From assembly GCF_021730395.1 (NCBI RefSeq), contig NC_069375.1, forward strand, positions 64,197,501 to 64,261,500: a DNA stretch of 64,000 nucleotides. The letters are read 5' to 3'. Under the pieces are notes generated by a model. It saw nothing but the letters and a program-made list of their open reading frames with translations. It was not told the origin of the DNA and did not search any database. Made by a program: the position numbers and the translations under genes. Below, one piece after another: positions 58,507 to 64,000 of the stretch; the first letter of the stretch is position 1, and each line of letters opens with the position of its first letter. This stretch comes from Mercenaria mercenaria. Its lineage: Eukaryota > Mollusca > Bivalvia > Venerida > Veneridae.

Positions 58507-58799
58507 CTTTGGCACAGTGCAAGTTCCCGTTCCCGATGAGAAGAGGTTCCGTGCTCAGGTCTAACGCTACAGGGGAGGTAATAAATGCCACTCACATCGA
58601 CCATTGGACCCGAGTGGTACAAACGTGTACAGGGAATCGGAGATTTGCAAAAAGCAGGACAGTGAGATGTGTAAACGGGCGCTGGCGACCAGGTCTTATG
58701 ACATGCCACCACTCTAGCTCCGGAAACCGCCAAAAAAGAACTTCTGGTTTGTACAGACTAGCAGACGCATTTGATAAAACTTTTTTAACAAATTATTAA
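58507..58799 (+). CDS. Terminal CCP exon, intact
   Basis: After TTATATTCTTCAG the frame reads LAQCKFPFPMRRGSVLRSNA, TGEVINATHIDHW, VVQTCTGNRRFAKSRTVRCV and NGRWRPGLMTC: a full four-Cys CCP module with the Trp before the last Cys. A basic ~30-residue tail (GNRQKRTSGLYRLADAFDK) ends at TAA 58797-58799. The frame is open upstream to 58448, but the AG at 58505 gives the phase used elsewhere in the gene. Confidence 0.65.
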
Positions 58800-58922
58800 A
58801 GTTTGTTTCCGTTAGAAACATTAATATTATGCTCTGTTTGAATATTTTTATCGTCCAATAACCAGACTGCCGTTTTCGACTGGTATTAGATGTCTGGTTA
58901 AAAACATTTCCATTTGTTTATA

Positions 58923-59788
58923 CGAGGGTTGATCCAAAAGTAATGTCACTGTAGCTATAAAATCGTGTATAACGAAAGGAAATAAACAAAAATGCATACC
59001 GAAGTACCTTTATCTATTTGCAATATTGTCATACGGAAGGCATACTTGCAGTGATCGCCGCACGTCACTGACGTTATTGACGTCCGAGACGACGTTTCTT
59101 ACTGACTGCTATCAATAATCATTCCTTTTCAAAGATTCTTGCTTGATTTTCTTTACAGCGCTTATGTTTTTTCACCCATTTACGGAAAGCAGCAACATAC
59201 CAGTCTCTTGAAAGAGATGCAAAGGTCAAGGCCCTGGAAATAGACCCGTCCGAGTTTATCTTTCCGCAGAGGAGGAAAAAGCGTAAAATCACACGGCGCC
59301 AAAATCACAGGTCACCGGTTCTCAGGCTATCGTCTAGTGACTCAGTTCCGTCCCTGAAACGCTCATACCACCTGTATACTAGTCTCCTCTTCACTGTTTT
59401 TTGGTCCATATAATGTTATTTATCGTCTGCATGGCTTCTAACGGTGATTTTCCTTATTTAAAACAAAAACGCAGAACAGCGCGCTGCCGTGCTTCGTCAG
59501 AAATCAACATATTTGCCACGTAGTAAAAATTTCATATTATTCAGCGCGTAATTTTGATAAAGATCAGTGGCTGCATTTGACAGTTTTATTAATGAACCAA
59601 AAATTTTAACGTGCGGCGATATAACGTCAGTGGTATTTTTTGAATTCACGTGCATTTTAAATGAAGAACGCCGGAAATTAATATTTTGCCATATTATCAA
59701 AATTGATTTGTTTGTACGTTTTTGTTATTATACTAAGATGAATAAGCGCACCATAGACGCAGTGACATTACTTTTGGATCAACCCCTG
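58923..59788 (-). mobile_element. Decayed mariner-like transposon, internally deleted
   Basis: The terminal inverted repeats GGGTTGATCCAAAAGTAATG and CATTACTTTTGGATCAACCC stand at the two ends, each next to TA. The minus strand from 59520 still reads MLISDEARQRAVLRFCF and GKSPLEAMQTIN, the mariner N-terminal DNA-binding region, but with in-frame stops (for example after RFCFK) and frame changes. At 866 bp against the usual ~1.3 kb, most of the catalytic domain is missing. It lies 124 bp after the CCP gene stop. Confidence 0.8.
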
Positions 59789-60229
59789 TATTTTTAAGTT
59801 TCCCTTTCGTCTGTTTTAAAAAGATTTTAAAATCAAATTTAGTTTGGTGTAATGGAAATTTGAAATTTGTTATAAAAAATTTTATTAAAAGGAAATGAAA
59901 CGTCAAAAAAAGACAGGAGCGACTGTGTGATAAAAAATTTTTGAGGGGGGGAGGGGGCATTATATCATAAGGGAAATTTCCCCCGGTGGGGGGAACGCTT
60001 TGAAGCAACGACATATTTTCAGCATGGGCAGTTTTTTTTTTTTTTTAGTACAAAGGGGGAGTGTTTGGAAGGATAATGTTACTTCCGGGGGGTTCAGTTC
60101 ACACAAAAAAAGGGGTTTACAGATGTGCCCAACGGGGAAGGGAAACCCCAGTTTTCCCGGGGTGTTTTAAGAGGTATTGTTAAATTTGCAAATAAAGGAT
60201 TTAGGGCCCGTTTCAAACCCCAAATTTTA

Positions 60230-60745
60230 ATTTTGCATAAAGTCTTTTTGGAAAAAACTCTTTTCGGCCAAAGCTTTTCCCGGCCAAAGTTGTTTGGGCC
60301 CCAAAGGGCGTTTCGCTAAAAGTCTTTTTCGGCAAAAAAGGCTTTTTGGCCCCAAGTCTTTTGGGGCATCAAGTGGGTTTTGGGCCAAAGTTGTTTGGGG
60401 AAAAAAAGTCGTTTGGGATAAATTTTGTTTCGGCACTAAGTCGTTTCGTATCAATTTGTCACTTTTCGGCCCCCAATTCTTTTGGGCCCGAAGTTTTTTC
60501 GGTCCCCAAGTTTTTTGGCTTAAAGGTCGTTTGGGCAAAAAACTCGTTTGGGCACCAAGTCGTTTGGGCCCAAAAGTGTTTCGGCCCCCAAGTCGTTTCG
60601 GTTTAAAGTTTTCAATTTTCAGCTCCCAAATTTGGTTTTCGGCCCAAGTCTTTCGGCATTCAACTCTTTTCCCGGCCAAAGTTTTTTGGGGCCAAGTCTT
60701 TTTGGGGGCCCCCCAAAGTCGTTTCGGTCCCCTTTGGTAAGATTT
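60230..60745. repeat. Minisatellite, AAGTCGTTTCGGCCC-type unit
   Basis: Some 20-25 units of ~20 bp around AAGTCGTTTGGGCCC with variable run lengths. Long frames on both strands (FGPKSFGP... and similar) are products of the repeat. Confidence 0.8.
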
Positions 60746-61589
60746 TTCCCGGTCCCAAATTAGCCGCGTATAACATGTTAATTTGTATATTATTTTGGGT
60801 TTCAGTTTTGGGTTTTTAAATTTTTGGGGTCAGGGTGAGGGTTGGGTTACAAATTTTTAATCAGATGCAGAAAAAAAGAAAAGTAAATGAAACCCTTTTT
60901 TAAGATAAAGTAAAAGCTGCAGAAAAAAAACAAAAAGGATTTGAATTTTGTTGAAACGGGGACCTTTTTTCCGGGAAACGACAAGAGAAAAAGCTTCACA
61001 TAGCTTGACTTAGCGAAAGTTTTTTTATTTTTTGTTGCCCTTAAAACCCAAAATTTTTTCCAAGCCCTACAAAAACGTAAACGTCCCCGTTCCCAAATTA
61101 CCCCTTTTTAAAAGGTGGGCACTGTATTTTCCCAGATCAATTTTTTTCCTACAATGTAAAAACTGGAAACCCCTGCTTTTTAAAAATTTCAGAATATACT
61201 TAGAAAATTCAGAAAAAAAAAAGTTAGAGACGTTTTTGGGGTTTTCTTTCCTGGTTTTTAATTGAAAAATTGGCCCTCACGCAGGGTTTTCATAATGGGA
61301 GTCAAAGGGGAAGATCAAAATTTTTTCCAAAACATTTCCACGAATAAAAAATTTGCTTCAATGAATTTTTAATAAAACCCTTTTACAGTCTAAATAAACA
61401 TAGGGCCCTTTTAATAGGGAAAAAAAAAATGTATATATGCCCGTGTGCTTTTTTTTTTAGTATTTGCTCATGTTTAAATTTGATCCCCCACTTTTTAAAA
61501 ATGTTTTTTAAAAAAAAATGTTTGAAATATTTAACGTGTCGGGTTTTTAAAATACCCAATTTTAAACTGTACAAAAATAGTAAAAGGTA

Positions 61590-61650
61590 AAACGTAAGGG
61601 TGGATTTGTCGGAAGCACAGAGCACCCCAAACACAGCCATTGTAATAAAT
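61590..61650. repeat. Fragment of the 183-620 repeat family
   Basis: GGTAAAACGTAAGGGTGG and TTGTCGGAAGCACAGAGCAC correspond to the start of the modules at 183 and 1966. Confidence 0.5.
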
Positions 61651-62399
61651 TTACTAACGAATTGTCGCCTGTAGTAATTCATAAAATGATTTCATTTGCT
61701 TTTGCGAACCCAGGCTTTATTGTAGGGTTTATGGAAAAATCATTTCCCTTTTTAAATAAAAGGGCAGAACAACCTTAATGTAGAGGGGGCCGTACTTTAC
61801 TTTTTATAGTTTATAAGCCTGAAAATTACAGATAAAGCCTAAATTTTTAAATTTAAAAAAATTGAAAGTGGTTTTAGTAATTTTTTTTTTGTTTTTAAAT
61901 AAATTTGCTTTTTTACAAAAATGCGTGGAGTCACCCGGGCCACTCCTAAAAACCTTTGTTACAAGTTTGAAATTTCTCGGATGAATTTCTTTCTTACAAT
62001 GCTTCATTTTTTACATTTTGTCGATACATTTGTAACAGAAGAAAAGGGGGTTTAAAATATTTAAACAAATTTTTTTAAAAAATGCAATAAAAAAGATACG
62101 ATATTCTTTGCCCAATACAATGGGGAAACGACCCCCTCCAACTTAAATCACCCAGGTTAAAACCTGCCCCCAGGAATTACTAGTTTTTGGGAAAAATCTG
62201 AAATTTCATAAAATTATTTAAACCCCACCCTGAAAACGTTAAAAAAATAAAAATTTTTTTTTTTAACTTTTTACTCCCCCTGAAATGCCCTTTAAAAATT
62301 TGGGCATTTTACCTTTAAAATATTGTCTTGAAAAACCCCGAATTTATTTTGTCATTCCCTTTTTACCCGAAAAGGGGTTTTCAAGTTATATAAACCATC

Positions 62400-63035
62400 T
62401 ATTTGTTTGTCGAGGTTCACCCTAAAATTTCTTTTCTGCGTAAAGGGTTTATCATCCTCCATTTATTTTTCGCCCAAGGTATCCCCCCTTTTCTGTTTTG
62501 TCGTCAATTTTATATCCTCCATCTGTTCGGTCGTGAGTTTCACCCCCCATATGTTTTGTCGTCAAGGTTTCCCCCTTTCCTCTGTACGGGTCGTAAAAGT
62601 TACACCCCCATTTATTCTTTTCGCCCAAGGGTATCACCCCCATCTGTACTGTCGTCAAGTTACCCACCCTCCTTCTATTCTGTCGTAAAGGTATCACCCC
62701 CCATCTGTTCTGTCGTCGAGTTATCATCCCCCATCTTTTTGTCGTAAGGGAAATCACCCTCCATCTGTACGGGTCGTAAAAGGTTATAACCCCCATCTAT
62801 TCGGCCCTGTCGCCCAAGTTATCATCCCCCATCAATTCGTCGTCAATTTTTCATCCTCCCCCCAATTCTGCCCGTCAAGGTACATCCTCCATCTATTACT
62901 GTCGTCAAGTTTCTTCCCCCATCAATTTTGACGTCAAGTTATCATCCCCATTTTTTATTCTGTCGTCAAGGTATCATCCTCCATCTAACTGCGTTAAGTT
63001 ATTGTCCCCCATATATTTTGCCTAAATTTTTGTCA
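62400..63035. repeat. Minisatellite, GTCGTCAAGTTATCATCCCCCATCT-type unit
   Basis: About 25 units of 23-26 bp (CATCTGTTCTGTCGTCAAGG, TATCATCCCCC) with run-length variation. The overlapping frames on both strands are repeat products. Confidence 0.85.
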
Positions 63036-63089
63036 TCATCATCGGGTGTACCAAATAAAATTTTTTTCTCATTTCTATCTAAAATTTAT

Positions 63090-63395
63090 CAGTAGCTCAC
63101 CCGCTTAACTAAATGGGAGAGCCAGTTCTACGAATCTGGGTGGAGTTCGACCCAAAGGGGGGGGGGGGGGGGGCGTATGATCCCCTTGGCAAATTTTGAT
63201 AAAAAGAAAACTAAAACCATTCGTCCTCTACTTCTTATTCATGAAAGGGAAGTTGGCATATATTTCCCCGGAAAAGTTTGTACAGGTAAAAAATCCAGAA
63301 ACACGGGTTTAAAGGTTAAAGTCCCCCTTTTTTTTTTTTACTGAAATACAGTTGAAAACGGGTTAAAAACCAAAAACAAAAAAAAAAAAAAAAAA
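63090..63395 (+). repeat. tRNA-derived SINE (type 2), error-laden
   Basis: AGCTCACCCGCTTAACTAAA, a G-run at 63156, AAGGGAAGTTGGCATATATT, GTTTGTACAGGTAAAAAATC and a long A tail follow the type 2 order. Many of the differences are run-length changes. Confidence 0.65.
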
Positions 63396-63589
63396 AAAAA
63401 AATATCACCCAAAAATTCGTTTTATCGTTAAATGATCATTTCCACGGGAAATTTCTTTAAATTTCCCATCTGCGTCATGAGTCGTTTCTTTTTCAACCCA
63501 GTTTCATATGCAGTAACCTTTGAAAACCGAAGTACCCCCTTTAAAAAATGTTGATTTTTATTAAATTTTTAAAAATTTATTTCTTTTCA

Positions 63590-63750
63590 GATGTTCGGAC
63601 AGACTGCATATTAAGTATAACGGCGAGAGGTCCATTTATGTTTTACTTGCGGTTTCCCTGAAAGTGGTGAAACGTTTTCAACTTGACCCGAATGGTCAAA
63701 AAGGCGCGGGAAAGGGTCGAAGGGGCCCGCCCCCCGATACGGGAGAGGTA
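63590..63750 (+). pseudogene. Possible further CCP exon
   Basis: After ATTTCTTTTCAG one frame reads CSDRLHIKYNGERSIYV and another FTCGFPESGETFST, in the order of a CCP start and second Cys; a GTATCG donor follows AGAG at 63750. Frame changes coincide with base runs, so sequence error is the first explanation. It may be part of a neighbouring CCP gene. Confidence 0.4.
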
Positions 63751-64000
63751 TCGTTTTATTTAAAATTTCCATAACCCGCAAACTTTAAAAACTAAAAAAA
63801 TTTTCAAAAAAAATTTTCGCAACTTTTTTAGTTTCTTTCTAAGTGGTCTTTCTTAAAAAACCAAATTTTTTCGGGTTTTACCCCTAAAATTTCATGTTTA
63901 ATTCCCCTGTTATGTACAGATTCATTTACGAATGAATAAAAACCAGGAAATTATCAGAAAAATACGTTCCTCTTTTTTTCTTATTTTTTTCCCCTTTTAA

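Larger units (their letters stand above)
54704..58799 (+). pseudogene. Secreted CCP/sushi-module gene, damaged in several exons
   Basis: Exons on the plus strand: signal peptide 54704-54779; CCP-like 55046-~55240, 55313-55438, 55767-55989, 56952-57104, 57743-57963; terminal 58507-58799. Most borders are clean and in phase 1, as usual for CCP modules. CCP modules have four Cys and a conserved Trp and act in complement-like or adhesion roles outside the cell. The first CCP exon has TGA at the place of the second Cys (55171); the third and fifth have lengths not divisible by three and show CCP sequence in two frames; the fourth shows a compensated shift. The second and last CCP exons are intact. 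Either a decaying gene or sequence errors; the last exon alone reads well to a stop. Confidence 0.6.
59800..64000. other. Region of doubtful sequence quality (homopolymer inflation)
   Basis: From about 59.8 kb single bases are commonly expanded into runs (GGGG, CCCC, TTTT, AAAA) in every context. The SINE copy at 63090 shows this against its sister at 52856: GGTTAGGTTAACTGCGCGCC has become GGGTTTAAAGGTTAAAGTCC with long T and C runs. The pattern is that of low-coverage consensus at the end of a contig, not biology. Frames here should not be trusted. Confidence 0.7.

Noticed and set aside
60227-60763. Long open frames on both strands with FGPK- or GPKRLG-like repeats
   Set aside because: They are translations of a ~20-bp minisatellite in a stretch of doubtful sequence.
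62403-62796. Pro/Ser-rich and Gly/Arg-rich frames on both strands
   Set aside because: Translations of the GTCGTCAAG minisatellite.

Overview
The window is animal nuclear DNA, AT-rich, intron-rich and dominated by short interspersed and foldback repeats. tRNA-headed SINEs of two families, a venerid-type foldback repeat, a DIRS-order retrotransposon and exons for extracellular modules (F5/8 type C, CCP/sushi) together suggest a bivalve mollusc, possibly a venerid clam. That assignment is inference from repeat style; no marker gene is present.

Layout. 1-4 kb: unclassified interspersed repeat modules. 4.2-17.9 kb, minus strand: four phase-compatible exons; the last two (11.3 and 4.2 kb) form the first part of an F5/8C (discoidin) domain, the first two are of unknown fold. 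The introns hold a 2.6-kb terminal-inverted-repeat element with an internal ~165-bp tandem array, SINEs and a transposon packed with ACTACG motifs. 23.2-24.2 kb, minus strand: the first two exons of an inosine-uridine-type nucleoside hydrolase. 24.3-26.1 kb: two head-to-tail copies of a ~1-kb non-autonomous transposon. 30.4-34.4 kb and 38.3-50.8 kb: a segmental duplication, each copy carrying the same intact three-exon gene for a ~125-residue basic, probably N-acylated protein with a conserved CRE-rich upstream region. The second copy is split upstream of its gene by a 7.6-kb DIRS/Ngaro-type element (39.3-46.9 kb) with canonical split direct repeats, which is treated as a fossil.

50.9-54.0 kb is a cluster of tRNA-headed SINEs. 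A lone minus-strand coding exon lies at 54.3 kb. From 54.7 to 58.8 kb on the plus strand there is a secreted CCP-module gene: a signal-peptide exon, five further CCP-like exons and a terminal CCP exon. Several exons carry frame or stop problems, so it is either decaying or affected by sequence errors. A decayed mariner follows at 58.9-59.8 kb. From about 59.8 kb to the end the sequence shows systematic homopolymer inflation, so coding calls there are unreliable, although two minisatellites, a SINE and a likely further CCP exon can still be seen.

No operon-like organisation is expected. The functional themes are extracellular recognition modules (F5/8C, CCP), one nucleoside-salvage enzyme and a recently duplicated small membrane-associated protein gene.
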